This document shows positions 8,997 through 18,389 of a stretch of 63,677 nt of DNA, one piece after another (the first letter of the stretch is position 1; each line of letters opens with the position of its first letter). The stretch covers positions 1 to 63,677 of the forward strand of contig DQHP01000182.1 in assembly GCA_003524435.1 (NCBI GenBank), in the 5' to 3' direction. This DNA is from Microbacterium sp. Lineage in GTDB: Bacteria; Actinomycetota; Actinomycetes; Actinomycetales; Microbacteriaceae. A program made the position numbers and the translations under genes. The notes under the pieces were generated by a model, which did no database searches, had not been told where the DNA came from, and saw only the letters and a program-made list of their open reading frames with translations.

Positions 8997-10277
8997 TCAA
9001 CTCTTGATATATGGCTCGCCAGAGGCGGCAGGCGGACGGGAACGTCCGACGAGGCCTGCCACGGCGAAGATCGTTACGACGTACGGCAGCATCAACATGA
9101 ACTGGCTGGGCACCGGCGAACCGATGACGCTCAGCACGCCCTGCAGGTTGGTGGCGAAGCCGAACAGCAGTGCGGCCAGCGTCGCCCTGATCGGGTCCCA
9201 CTTACCGAAGATCACCGCGGCGAGCGCGATATATCCGGCGCCAGCGGTCATCTCGCGACCGAACTGTGGGTTGGTGACCAGGGTATAGAACGCGCCGCCC
9301 ATACCGGCGATGGCGCCCGCAAGAATGACGTTCCAGTACCGGGTGGAAACGACCTTAATGCCGACGGTGTCAGCGGCTTGCGGATGCTCGCCGACGGCTC
9401 GCAGGCGCAGGCCCCAGCGTGTGCGATACAGCCCGAACCAGACCAGGAACACCGTGACGTACATCAGATACACAATGAACGTCTGGCGAAACAGCACGGG
9501 ACCCAACACGGGAATCTCGCTGAGCAGTGGCAGCGGGATCTCTGGGAACAGCGGTGGCGAGTTCAAGGTCGCATCGTTCGGGTTGAGCACCTGACGATAA
9601 AGGAACGTCGTGAGGCCAGCGACAAGCACGTTCAGCACAACGCCCACGATGATCTGATTCACGTAATAGGTGATCGCGAACACCGCGAGCACAGCCGCCA
9701 CCAACGCGCCCGCAAACATCGCCGCAATAAGGCCCATCCAGGGACTTCCCGTTGCAGACCCGACGACCGCTGCCAAAAAAGCTCCGGCGAGTAGCTGGGC
9801 TTCAATGGCGATGTTGACGACACCGACACGTTCACCGATGACGCCACCCAGCGCGCCGAAGATCAGCGGAGTGGCCAGCGCGAGAGCACCGCCCAGCAGA
9901 CCGATCATCGGCAGGGTGCCTCCCGCGGCCGCCCACGCCAGGAATCCGACCATCAAGAACACGACGTAAATCACGGTCAACCACAGCGGAAGCGGCTTAT
10001 GCGCACGCGTCCAGATGATCGAGAGCACGGTGACCGCTGCGAGCAGGACGACGCATACCCACGCAGCAGGAGTGGCCGGAACCACGATCTCCGGAAGCTG
10101 GATAGCAGCGCTCGCCGAGCGAACAAGCCGGAAGGTGCTGTCGCCCTCACGAGGCACAAGGAGCGGGAGCAAGGCGAACAGCACGGTGAAGAGTCCGAAA
10201 ATGATCGGCGTCTTCCAAGAACTGATGGTGACGTGACGCTGCTCGTCACTCACCACGGCTTCCGTCATGACACTCAT
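8997..10277 (-). CDS. Nucleoside ABC transporter permease (second permease)
   Basis: This 426-residue integral membrane protein belongs to the BPD_transp_2 (branched-chain-type) permease family used with BMP lipoproteins, equivalent to NupQ/YufQ of Bacillus. It has about ten hydrophobic segments and the family block TPLIFGALGGVIGERVGVVN (about 137-156). Start and stop overlap its neighbours or lie very close, so it belongs to the operon with the ATPase and the other permease. The substrate is inferred from cdd, deoA and add downstream. Confidence 0.88.
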   Translation of the reverse strand: MSVMTEAVVSDEQRHVTISSWKTPIIFGLFTVLFALLPLLVPREGDSTFRLVRSASAAIQLPEIVVPATPAAWVCVVLLAAVTVLSIIWTRAHKPLPLWLTVIYVVFLMVGFLAWAAAGGTLPMIGLLGGALALATPLIFGALGGVIGERVGVVNIAIEAQLLAGAFLAAVVGSATGSPWMGLIAAMFAGALVAAVLAVFAITYYVNQIIVGVVLNVLVAGLTTFLYRQVLNPNDATLNSPPLFPEIPLPLLSEIPVLGPVLFRQTFIVYLMYVTVFLVWFGLYRTRWGLRLRAVGEHPQAADTVGIKVVSTRYWNVILAGAIAGMGGAFYTLVTNPQFGREMTAGAGYIALAAVIFGKWDPIRATLAALLFGFATNLQGVLSVIGSPVPSQFMLMLPYVVTIFAVAGLVGRSRPPAASGEPYIKS

Positions 10278-11554
10278 GCCGACACCTCCTTCTTGCGCTG
10301 CGGCGTCTGCTTCTTCTTCGGCTTCTTCGTCTTCTTTCGCGCCCCCGGCTGCGGCAGCCCGAAGATCGCGCGCACCAGCGGAGGCGCCGCGATGAACAGC
10401 ACAATCAGAGACTGCACGACGAGGACGATCTCAATCGGCACGTTCTCCGAGGCCTGCATCGCAAACCCACCAGCTTTGAAGCCTCCGAAAAGGATGCCGG
10501 CGGCCAGAATGCCCAGCGGCGTAGAGCGACCGAGCAAAGCGACAGTGATCGCGTCAAAACCGATTCCTGCATCAATGTCTCCACCGAAACCGCTGGTGAC
10601 GGTCCCCAGCATCTGACTGACGCCGGCAATTCCGACAAGTCCACCGGCGATGACCATCACCAGGAAGTACATCTTCCCCACGCTGATGCCGGCGACACGC
10701 GCTGCTGCGGGGTTCTCCCCCACGGCCCGGAATCGGAATCCAAGGCTCGAACGCTCCAGCAGCCACCAGGTGAACCCAACCGCTATCAGCGCAAGGATAA
10801 AGCCGGCGTGCAGCTTGTACTGCGGTCCGAGAATGCCGGGAAGAATCGCCGATTCCGCCATCGGGGCTGTCTTCGGGTTATTAGAACCCGGCGCCTGCAG
10901 GATGCCTTGGGTAGCCAGCATCCACGCCAGCAGATAGACGGCGATGTGGTTGAGCATGATCGTTACGATCACCTCATGTGCACCAGTGCGCGCCTTCAGA
11001 AGGCCGGCGATACTGGCCCAGATCGCGCCCGCAACAATACCGGCGAGAATAGCAGCCAGCATGTGTAGCGGCCACGGCAGGTTCAGACTCGTGCCGACCC
11101 AGCCCGCAGCGGCGGCTGCCATCAGCATCTGGCCCTGACCACCGATGTTGAACAGGCCTGCCCGGAATGCAATACCGACGCCAAGACCCGCAGCGATCAG
11201 CGGGGTGGCGAACTTGAGTGTTTCGGTAAGGGGCTTGATGCCGGCAGCGAACCCGTCGACACGGAAGTTGTAGATCGCTCCCTGGAACAGTGCGACGTAC
11301 GCGCCGGAGACCGAATCCCACACCGCAGAAAGCATGTCCTGCGGGCGCGTGAAAAAGTACCCCGCGGTGCGTTGCACATCAGGATCCGTAAACGCGATCA
11401 TGATCGCCCCGGCGATAAGCGCCAGGATCACCGAGAGAACGGAAATCATTCCGTTACCGGTGGTTATCCTACGAAATGCGCTCTGCCAGCGGGTGGGCTC
11501 AACGCCGTAGTCCCCCGGAGGCGAGACGATCGGCTTGATCTCGCTGCCGCTCAT
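10274..11554 (-). CDS. Nucleoside ABC transporter permease (first permease)
   Basis: This 426-residue BPD_transp_2 permease is equivalent to NupP/YufP. Conserved segments include AFRAGLFNIGGQGQML and the region FDAITVALLGRSTPLG. The C-terminal tail is a strongly basic stretch of lysines (KKTKKPKKKQ), probably cytosolic. Its ATG overlaps the ATPase stop and its stop overlaps the next permease start, four bases each. The two permeases presumably form a heterodimeric channel for nucleosides. Confidence 0.88.
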   Translation of the reverse strand: MSGSEIKPIVSPPGDYGVEPTRWQSAFRRITTGNGMISVLSVILALIAGAIMIAFTDPDVQRTAGYFFTRPQDMLSAVWDSVSGAYVALFQGAIYNFRVDGFAAGIKPLTETLKFATPLIAAGLGVGIAFRAGLFNIGGQGQMLMAAAAAGWVGTSLNLPWPLHMLAAILAGIVAGAIWASIAGLLKARTGAHEVIVTIMLNHIAVYLLAWMLATQGILQAPGSNNPKTAPMAESAILPGILGPQYKLHAGFILALIAVGFTWWLLERSSLGFRFRAVGENPAAARVAGISVGKMYFLVMVIAGGLVGIAGVSQMLGTVTSGFGGDIDAGIGFDAITVALLGRSTPLGILAAGILFGGFKAGGFAMQASENVPIEIVLVVQSLIVLFIAAPPLVRAIFGLPQPGARKKTKKPKKKQTPQRKKEVSA

Positions 11555-13074
11555 GCGCCGGCCTCCTCTACGGTCGTTTCGACCATGCCTGCCATCATGA
11601 GTCCGAGTTGCTCACGGCTGGTGTCACCGGGCACAATACCCACGACCTTGCCTCGGTACATGACCATGATGCGATCGGCTAGGGCTGCCGCCTCATCGAG
11701 CTCGGTGGAGATGACAACCACGGGGATTCCCGAATCACGCGTCTCGATGATGCGCGTGTGGATAAATTCAATGGAGCCTACATCGACGCCACGGGTCGGC
11801 TGCGCCGCCACGAACAGCGACAGATCGCGACTGAGTTCGCGCGCCAGAACCACTTTTTGCTGGTTTCCACCGGAGAGGCGTCCGGCCTGTTGCCAAGGCC
11901 CCTGCGTACGGATGTCGAACTCAGCGATCTTCTCCTGCGCGAAAGTATCGAGTGTCTTCAGCTGCAACGTGCCCGCATTGACGAAGGGGGCGCCCACTGA
12001 CCGGTCGAGCATGAGATTCTCCGCGATTGAGAATTCTTTGACCAGGCCGTCAACGCTGCGGTCCTCCGGAACGAACCCCACGCCGTCATCGAGAATCTCT
12101 CGCACCGACTGGCCGAGCATCTCTTCACCGTTGAGGCGAATACTGCCCTCCACTCGAGGCTGCAGTCCCACGATCGCTTCAGTGAGTTCGGTCTGGCCGT
12201 TGCCCTGAACACCAGCGATCACCAGCACTTCCCCGCCACGCACCGAGAAGGAGACGTCGTCGACGAGCACTGTTCCGAAAGGATCGGTAACAGTCAGCCC
12301 CGTGACCACAAGCGACTCCTCGCCGAGTTTCGGCGCGTCCTTGTGAACCGTCAATTCCACAGCGCGTCCCACCATCAGCGAGGCTAGTTCTTCGTTGCTC
12401 GCTGTCGGAGAGGCTTCGCCCACGACCTGCCCGAGACGAATGACAGTGATGCGGTCCGCGACCTCGCGGACCTCACGAAGTTTGTGAGTAATGAAGACGA
12501 TGGAGGTGCCAGACTCCTTGAGCTGGCGCATCGTCGCCATCAGCTCATCCGTCTCTTGAGGGGTGAGCACTGCGGTTGGCTCATCAAAGACGAGCACCTT
12601 CGCATCACGCGAGAGCGCCTTGATGATCTCTACCCGCTGCTGCACGCCAACCGGAAGCTCTTCAACGATCGCATCCGGATCGACGTGAAACCCAAATCGA
12701 TCAGAGATCTCGCGCACCATCGCGCGCGCTGCCGCGAGATCGAGTCGACCGCCGAATCCTGTCTTCTCATGGCCCAACATGACGTTTTCGGCGACGGTGA
12801 ATACCGGGATGAGCATGAAGTGCTGATGCACCATGCCGATGCCGGCCGCCATCGCATCGCCAGGACCAGCGAAGTGCTGCTCGACATTGTCGAGGAGGAT
12901 GGCGCCTTCGTCCGCCTGATACAGGCCGTAAAGCACGTTCATCAGTGTCGACTTGCCCGCGCCGTTCTCGCCGAGAAGACAGTGAATCTCTCCCGGCTCA
13001 ATGGTGAGATCGATGTGATCGTTGGCAGTGAGCGCGCCGAACCTCTTCGTAATGCCGCGCAGTTCAAGCTTCAT
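11551..13074 (-). CDS. Nucleoside ABC transporter ATP-binding protein (two ATPase domains)
   Basis: This 507-residue protein has two tandem ATPase halves, as in NupO/YufO and the sugar MglA/RbsA type. Half one carries GENGAGKST (about residue 35), a Q-loop and EPTAVLTPQE. Half two carries a degenerate Walker A region (VIAGVQGNGQTE), the signature LSGGNQQKV and a Walker B region with QPTRGVDVG. It energises uptake through the two permeases. AGGATC precedes the ATG. It follows the lipoprotein gene across a 14-bp hairpin. Confidence 0.92.
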   Translation of the reverse strand: MKLELRGITKRFGALTANDHIDLTIEPGEIHCLLGENGAGKSTLMNVLYGLYQADEGAILLDNVEQHFAGPGDAMAAGIGMVHQHFMLIPVFTVAENVMLGHEKTGFGGRLDLAAARAMVREISDRFGFHVDPDAIVEELPVGVQQRVEIIKALSRDAKVLVFDEPTAVLTPQETDELMATMRQLKESGTSIVFITHKLREVREVADRITVIRLGQVVGEASPTASNEELASLMVGRAVELTVHKDAPKLGEESLVVTGLTVTDPFGTVLVDDVSFSVRGGEVLVIAGVQGNGQTELTEAIVGLQPRVEGSIRLNGEEMLGQSVREILDDGVGFVPEDRSVDGLVKEFSIAENLMLDRSVGAPFVNAGTLQLKTLDTFAQEKIAEFDIRTQGPWQQAGRLSGGNQQKVVLARELSRDLSLFVAAQPTRGVDVGSIEFIHTRIIETRDSGIPVVVISTELDEAAALADRIMVMYRGKVVGIVPGDTSREQLGLMMAGMVETTVEEAGA

Positions 13075-13136
13075 GTGTCAGATCCTAATCAGCAAAGGTG
13101 CTTCGACCCAGGTGTCGGTGGATACCCGGGCATCGG

Positions 13137-13171
13137 CAAGGGGAGGCCGGCGGGTGGCCGGCCTCCCCTTG
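13137..13171 (-). terminator. Strong hairpin between the nucleoside lipoprotein gene and the transporter genes
   Basis: A perfect 14-bp stem (13137-13150 with 13158-13171) with a 7-base loop begins 12 bases after the lipoprotein stop on the minus strand. No T-run follows. Transcription must pass it to reach the ATPase, permeases and enzymes, so it probably acts as a partial terminator or stabilises the lipoprotein mRNA. Confidence 0.75.
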
Positions 13172-13183
13172 TGGGTGCCTCGA

Positions 13184-14275
13184 TCAGTCGAGGTACGAGG
13201 TGACGGTGACGTCACCGTCGATGATCTGCTGCTGCAGGTCCTGAACTGCGGTCCACAGCTCAGGGTCGACCTTGTCTTCGAAGTTGTGCAGTTCGGCGAT
13301 GCCGACGCCCTCGTTCTCGAGGGTTCCGATGTACGCCGTGGGGTCGAACTCATCGTTCGCGCTGCTCATGGTCGCCTCGTAAACCGACAGCTTCATGTCC
13401 TTGAGGATCGACGTCAGCACGAAGTCCTCGGTGCTGGGGTCGGTGACGAACAGGTCAGCGTCAGCACCGATCAGTGCGATGTCACGGTTCGATTCCTTGA
13501 TCGCCTGCAAACCCGACTGGTAGATCGGTCCACCGACGGGCAGCAGCACGTCGACGCCCTGGTCGATGATGTTCTGCGCGACGGTCTTCGCCTCGGGGCC
13601 AGCATCGAAGCCACCGGTGAAGGATCCGGTCGAGCCGTTCCAGCCGACGACCTCAACGGCGGTGCCGTTCTCTTCGTTGTAGTAGTTGACGCCCTGGTAG
13701 AAGCCGTCCATGAAGATCGTCACGGTCGGGAACTCCATGCCGCCGTACGTGCCGACCTTGCCCGCTTCGGAGTAACCCGCCGCCAGGTAACCGGCCAGGA
13801 ACGCGGCCTCAGCTGTGTTGTAGAGCAGCGGTTTGACGTTTTCGGCATCCTTCTCGCCGTCGAAGTCGTTGTCAGCTGCGTCGTCTACGAGGATAAAGTC
13901 GACGCCCTCATTGGCAGTCGCAGCTTCCACGGTTGCCGCTGAGAGAGCGAAGCCAACGGAGACGATGGCGTTGCAACCCTGCGAGACAAGGTTTTCGATG
14001 TTCGGCGCGAAGTCGGTCTCGCTGTTGGACTCGACGTTCTTATACTCGACACCGAGTTCGTGCGCAGCCTGCACCATCCCTTCGAAGGAGAGCTGGTTGA
14101 ACGACTTGTCGTCGAAGCCGCCAGCATCAGAGACGACGCAGGGCAGGAAGTCGATGGTCTCGCCGCCGGCGTTGCCGCCGTCTTCTTCCGGAGCTGCTCC
14201 GCAGCCGGCCAATGCGACGGCGACGCCGGTCGCCACAAGCGCTGCAAGTGCGCGCTTTTTGGTGGTAATGGTCAC
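13184..14275 (-). CDS. BMP-family nucleoside-binding lipoprotein
   Basis: This 363-residue lipoprotein has a basic start, a hydrophobic stretch and the lipobox LAGC with Cys25, so it is anchored outside the membrane. The body is the BmpA/PnrA (Bmp, PBP1-type) fold seen in nucleoside receptors: GGFDDKSFNQLSFEGM, a central GTYGGMEFPTV and QNIIDQGVDVLLPVGG. The start is set at GTG 14275 because GGAGG lies five bases upstream. It is the first gene of the nucleoside operon and should be made in excess over the membrane parts. Confidence 0.92.
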   Translation of the reverse strand: MTITTKKRALAALVATGVAVALAGCGAAPEEDGGNAGGETIDFLPCVVSDAGGFDDKSFNQLSFEGMVQAAHELGVEYKNVESNSETDFAPNIENLVSQGCNAIVSVGFALSAATVEAATANEGVDFILVDDAADNDFDGEKDAENVKPLLYNTAEAAFLAGYLAAGYSEAGKVGTYGGMEFPTVTIFMDGFYQGVNYYNEENGTAVEVVGWNGSTGSFTGGFDAGPEAKTVAQNIIDQGVDVLLPVGGPIYQSGLQAIKESNRDIALIGADADLFVTDPSTEDFVLTSILKDMKLSVYEATMSSANDEFDPTAYIGTLENEGVGIAELHNFEDKVDPELWTAVQDLQQQIIDGDVTVTSYLD

Positions 14276-14403
14276 GTTAGCCTCCACGACTACTGGCCTG
14301 CGCCAATCGCGGGCCCCGTCTGGATAAGTTACCTAGTGTTACGCCATTCAGTGCAGTCCGAACGGTTAATGGTTATGAACTCGCAATAGACCCAGGCCAA
14401 ACG

Positions 14404-15519
14404 CTAAAGTACGTCGCCGCGACCGGTGAGCTTGAGCGACTCGACGACGCCCTTCACTCGCTGTGCGTGTTCGGTCGTTGTAACCAGCAGCGCATCGGGA
14501 GTATCAACGACCACAATGTTTTGTACGCCGATCAGGCTGATCACGCGGGAGGTCTGGCTGACCAGAATTCCGGTCGCCGCATCCGAGAGCACCCTCGCCT
14601 TGGGCCCCAGCACGGCAAGGTCGTTCTTACGACCATTGCTGATGAGCTTGGTGAGCGAGGCAAAATCTCCGACATCGTCCCAGTCGAAATGCCCGGGGAT
14701 CACAGCGAGGCGCCCTTTATCTGCGGCAGGTTCTGCCACGGCGTAGTCGATTGCAATCTTCTTCAGCCCCGGCCAAATCCGGTCAACGGCAGGGCCGCGC
14801 CGCGCGCGATCGTCCCACGCTTCGGCAAGTTCGAGGAGTCCCGCGTGCAGTTCAGGTTCGTTGGCGGCCAGTTCATCGAGCAGCACGCTCGCTTTCGAGA
14901 TGAACATTCCCGCGTTCCACAGGAACGAGCGGTTCGCGTAATACTCCTTCGCGGTCTCCAGATCAGGCTTCTCCACGAAGCGCACCACCGTCGCCGCCTC
15001 TGGCGCACGATCGATGACAAGCTCGTCGCCCTTTTCGATATATCCAAAGCCGACCGACGGCTCAGAAGGCTGGATGCCGATGGTGCAGATGTAGCCGTCG
15101 CGTGCGACCGCAACAGCCTGCTCGACAGCGAACTCGAACGTGCGCGTCCCACGGATGACGTGGTCAGCGGCGAACGAGCCGATGATGACATCGGGATTGC
15201 GGCGGTGCAAGATCGCGGCGGCAAGACCGATCGCCGCCGCCGAGTCGCGTGGTTCTGACTCCAGGAAGACGTTCATATCCGGGATCCCGGGCAGCTCTGC
15301 CTCTACCGCAGCGCGGTGGGCACGCCCCGTCACCACTGCGATGCGCTCCGGGCCCGTCATCGGTTCCAAGCGGTCCCATGTATCGCGCAGCAACGATTGT
15401 CCTGAGCCTGTGAGGTCGTGTAGGAACTTCGGCGCATCTGCCCTGGAGAGCGGCCACAGGCGGCTCCCGATGCCCCCGGCAGGGATTACGGCGTAGAAGT
15501 CATCGAATGGCTCACTCAT
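14404..15519 (-). CDS. manC: Mannose-1-phosphate guanylyltransferase
   Basis: This 371-residue nucleotidyltransferase makes GDP-mannose from mannose 1-phosphate and GTP for glycan synthesis. The signature is PAGGIGSRLWPLSRADAPK near residues 13-31. FVEKPD, NAGMFI and DYAVAEPA follow in the usual order. It lacks a fused isomerase domain, giving the short form. The start at 15519 is preceded by GGGGGGT, which favours it over a frame open 12 codons further. It is monocistronic by position, between the nucleoside operon and the divergent sdh genes. Confidence 0.92.
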   Translation of the reverse strand: MSEPFDDFYAVIPAGGIGSRLWPLSRADAPKFLHDLTGSGQSLLRDTWDRLEPMTGPERIAVVTGRAHRAAVEAELPGIPDMNVFLESEPRDSAAAIGLAAAILHRRNPDVIIGSFAADHVIRGTRTFEFAVEQAVAVARDGYICTIGIQPSEPSVGFGYIEKGDELVIDRAPEAATVVRFVEKPDLETAKEYYANRSFLWNAGMFISKASVLLDELAANEPELHAGLLELAEAWDDRARRGPAVDRIWPGLKKIAIDYAVAEPAADKGRLAVIPGHFDWDDVGDFASLTKLISNGRKNDLAVLGPKARVLSDAATGILVSQTSRVISLIGVQNIVVVDTPDALLVTTTEHAQRVKGVVESLKLTGRGDVL

Positions 15520-15545
15520 ACCCCCCAGCGTAACCGGCCTAAAGA

Positions 15546-15561
15546 ATCTCGACATCGAGAT
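15546..15561. promoter_or_regulatory. Perfect 16-bp palindrome between manC and sdhC
   Basis: ATCTCGA-CA-TCGAGAT is a perfect inverted repeat with 7-bp arms and a 2-bp centre. It lies 27 bases before the manC start and about 125 bases before the sdhC start, in the shared divergent control region. Shape and size suit a dimeric MarR-, TetR- or GntR-type repressor. The regulator is not identified. Confidence 0.5.
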
Positions 15562-15686
15562 ACTTAGGGTTGCCTTCGTCGCTCCTAGCGAGTGAACAGG
15601 AATAGGATGGGAGACGATCGGGCACCTCTGTGGTTAGTTCAGACCCAGTCGGTGCTACCGACCTCGCATCGATAGGGAGGACGACC

Positions 15687-16121
15687 GTGTCCGCAGGCAC
15701 TCGCTTGACGCCGTCGATTTCGGAAACCACGTCCAAGACACCGCGCGGAACCCTCTATAGAGGACGCGAAGGCATGTGGTCATGGGTGCTTCACCGCATC
15801 ACCGGAGTCGCAATCTTCTTCTTTCTCCTCGTGCATGTGCTCGACACAGCGCTGATCCGGGTATCCCCCGAGGCGTACAACGCTGTGATCGGCACATACA
15901 AGAACGAGATCATGGCGCTGGGTGAGGTGGTGTTGGTCGCCGCGATTATCTTCCACGCGATGAACGGCCTGCGCATCATCCTCATCGACTTCTGGTCGAA
16001 GGGCGCGCGCTTCCAGAAGCAGCTGTTCTGGGGCGTACTCGCCGTTTGGGTGGTCCTGATCGGCGGTTTCGCCGGTCGCCACCTCGCACTCGCTTTCGCC
16101 GGGTTTGGAGGGGGTCACTGA
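15687..16121 (+). CDS. sdhC: Succinate dehydrogenase cytochrome b556 subunit
   Basis: This 144-residue, three-helix membrane anchor of complex II carries heme and the quinone site together with SdhD. The frame has RGREGMWSWVLHRITGVAIF, the family pattern with a His in helix one, and FHAMNGLRIIL in the next helix. GTG 15687 is chosen as start since GGGAGG stands six bases before it; the frame itself opens earlier. The stop overlaps the sdhD ATG by one base (TGATG). Confidence 0.9.
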   Translation: MSAGTRLTPSISETTSKTPRGTLYRGREGMWSWVLHRITGVAIFFFLLVHVLDTALIRVSPEAYNAVIGTYKNEIMALGEVVLVAAIIFHAMNGLRIILIDFWSKGARFQKQLFWGVLAVWVVLIGGFAGRHLALAFAGFGGGH

Positions 16122-16564
16122 TGTCTGCTCAGACTGTCGCCGCACCAGCGCGCCGCCGCCGTGGGATCAACCTCGAGAAGTGGGGCTGGGTGTTCATGCG
16201 CGCCTCTGGCGTCGTGCTCATCGTCTTGATCTTCGGGCACTTGTTCGTCAACCTGATGGTCGGCGAGGGCATCCACGCCCTTGACTTCGCCTTCATCGCC
16301 GGCAAATTCGCCACCCCGTTTTGGCAGTGGTGGGATGTGCTGATGCTCTGGCTCGCCCTCATCCACGGCGGCAACGGCATGCGCACGATCATCAACGACT
16401 ACGTCACACACGACAAGGTCCGCAAGGCGCTTGTGGGGGCCGTTGCTCTCGCTGCTGGACTGCTCATCGTGCTCGGCACGCTCGTCGTGTTCACATTCGA
16501 CCCTTGCTTGGGCGTCACGGAATCGAGTTCCCTGTGGGGCTCGTGCCAGGCGCTGGTCAAGTAG
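16121..16564 (+). CDS. sdhD: Succinate dehydrogenase membrane anchor subunit
   Basis: This 147-residue protein has three hydrophobic segments. It starts at the ATG that overlaps the sdhC stop. Family features are NLEKWGWVFMRASGVVLIVL in helix one and LIHGGNGMRTIINDY before helix three, which mirrors the SdhC pattern HAMNGLR. It binds SdhA/SdhB to the membrane and helps form the quinone pocket. Seventeen bases separate it from sdhA. Confidence 0.9.
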   Translation: MSAQTVAAPARRRRGINLEKWGWVFMRASGVVLIVLIFGHLFVNLMVGEGIHALDFAFIAGKFATPFWQWWDVLMLWLALIHGGNGMRTIINDYVTHDKVRKALVGAVALAAGLLIVLGTLVVFTFDPCLGVTESSSLWGSCQALVK

Positions 16565-16581
16565 AAGAGAAGGCATAAAGA

Positions 16582-18387
16582 GTGACTACCGAAACTCAGG
16601 ATTCCGTCGTCCGCGACGGCGTGCACTACCACCAGTTCGACGTCATCATCGTCGGCGCCGGCGGCGCTGGCATGCGAGCAGCCATCGAGGCCGGTCCCGG
16701 CGCGAAGACCGCCGTGATCTCCAAGCTCTACCCGACGCGCTCCCACACTGGTGCAGCGCAGGGCGGCATGGCAGCCGCCCTCGCGAACGTCGAAGAAGAT
16801 AACTGGGAGTGGCACACCTTCGACACCGTCAAGGGTGGCGACTACCTCGTCGATCAGGATGCCGCAGAGATCCTCGCGAAAGAGGCTATCGACGCGGTTA
16901 TCGACCTTGAGAACATGGGCCTGCCGTTCAACCGCACCCCCGAGGGCAAGATCGATCAGCGTCGTTTCGGCGGACACACTGCTGAACACGGCAAGACCCC
17001 CGTGCGCCGCGCTTGCTACGCCGCTGACCGCACCGGGCACATGATCCTGCAGACGCTGTTCCAGAACTGCGTCAAGTTGGGTATCAACTTCTTCAACGAG
17101 TTCTACGTCCTCGACCTGATCACGGTCAAGGATGACGCGGGCAAGACGCAGATCGCTGGTGTCGTCGCATACGACCTCGCCACGGGCGAGCTGCACGTCT
17201 TCCAGGGCAAGGCTGTGATCTTTGCGACCGGTGGATTCGGAAAGATCTTCAAGACCACCTCCAATGCGCACACTCTCACCGGAGATGGCGTGGGAATCGT
17301 CTGGCGCAAGAATCTGCCGCTCGAGGACATGGAGTTCTTCCAGTTCCATCCGACCGGCCTCGCTGGCCTCGGCATCCTCCTCACTGAGGGCGCCCGCGGC
17401 GAAGGTGCGATCCTGCGCAACGAGTCGGGTGAGCGATTCATGGAACGCTACGCGCCGACGATTAAAGACCTCGCGCCGCGCGACATCGTGGCACGCTCGA
17501 TGGTGCAAGAGGTGCTCGACGGTCGAGGCGCAGGTCCGCACAAGGACTACGTCTATTTGGACTGCACGCACCTTGGTGCCGAGGTGCTCGAGACCAAGCT
17601 CCCTGATATCACCGAGTTCGCGCGCACGTACCTGGGCGTAGACCCGGTGACAGAGCCCGTCCCCGTGATGCCGACCGCGCACTACGCCATGGGTGGCATC
17701 CCAACCAACAACGACGCTCAGGTGCTGGCCGACAACGACACCATCGTGCCGGGGCTCTATGCGGCCGGTGAATGCGCCTGTGTCTCGGTGCATGGTTCCA
17801 ATCGTTTGGGCACAAACTCGCTGCTCGACATCAACGTCTTCGGCAAGCGCGCTGGTCGCAACGCTGTGGAGTACTCCAAGACCGCAGAGTTCGTTCCGCT
17901 GCCCGAGAACCCCGCCGCATTCGTTTCTGGCCTGCTGGAGAACATCCGAAACAGCGATGGCACCGAGCGAGTCGCAGTCCTCCGCAAGAAGTTGCAGGAC
18001 GAAATGGACCGCAACGCGCAGGTGTTCCGCACGCATGATTCGCTTGAGCACGTCCTCGGCGTCATCAAAGAGCTGCGCGAACGGTACAAGAACGTGTACG
18101 TCGATGACAAGGGTCAGCGATTCAATACCGACCTTCTGGAGGCTGTCGAGCTCGGTTTCCTCCTCGACATCGCCGAGGTCGTCGTCTACGCAGCGCAGAA
18201 CCGCGAAGAGAGCCGCGGTGGTCACATGCGCGATGACTTCCCTAAGCGCGACGACGAGAAATATATGAAGCACACCATGGCCTACCTGACCGGCGACCCG
18301 CACTCGTCGAATCCGGCCGATCACATCAAACTCGACTGGAAGCCGGTCGTTATGACCCGATACCAGCCGATGGAGAGGAAGTACTGA
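16582..18387 (+). CDS. sdhA: Succinate dehydrogenase flavoprotein subunit
   Basis: This 601-residue FAD protein oxidises succinate to fumarate. It has DVIIVGAGGAGMRAAIEA (about 20-37) for FAD, and RSHTGAAQGG with His55, the residue that carries covalent FAD in the family. Also present are the capping-domain motif FHPTGL and HGSNRLGTNSLLD. The start is GTG after AGAAGGCATAAAGA. The length fits actinobacterial SdhA. The sdhB start is two bases after the stop. Confidence 0.97.
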   Translation: MTTETQDSVVRDGVHYHQFDVIIVGAGGAGMRAAIEAGPGAKTAVISKLYPTRSHTGAAQGGMAAALANVEEDNWEWHTFDTVKGGDYLVDQDAAEILAKEAIDAVIDLENMGLPFNRTPEGKIDQRRFGGHTAEHGKTPVRRACYAADRTGHMILQTLFQNCVKLGINFFNEFYVLDLITVKDDAGKTQIAGVVAYDLATGELHVFQGKAVIFATGGFGKIFKTTSNAHTLTGDGVGIVWRKNLPLEDMEFFQFHPTGLAGLGILLTEGARGEGAILRNESGERFMERYAPTIKDLAPRDIVARSMVQEVLDGRGAGPHKDYVYLDCTHLGAEVLETKLPDITEFARTYLGVDPVTEPVPVMPTAHYAMGGIPTNNDAQVLADNDTIVPGLYAAGECACVSVHGSNRLGTNSLLDINVFGKRAGRNAVEYSKTAEFVPLPENPAAFVSGLLENIRNSDGTERVAVLRKKLQDEMDRNAQVFRTHDSLEHVLGVIKELRERYKNVYVDDKGQRFNTDLLEAVELGFLLDIAEVVVYAAQNREESRGGHMRDDFPKRDDEKYMKHTMAYLTGDPHSSNPADHIKLDWKPVVMTRYQPMERKY

Positions 18388-18389
18388 TC

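Noticed and set aside
8691..9794. Plus-strand open frame of 367 codons over cdd and a permease gene
   Set aside because: It crosses two well-supported minus-strand genes and its translation looks like a shadow.
14276..14403. Promoter boxes for the nucleoside operon
   Set aside because: Several partial boxes exist (TTGCGA, TAACTT) but none with acceptable spacing.
16399..18324. Long open frame (641 codons) on the minus strand opposite sdhA
   Set aside because: sdhA has full-length family motifs in the plus strand. The antisense translation shows no domain and no ribosome site of note.
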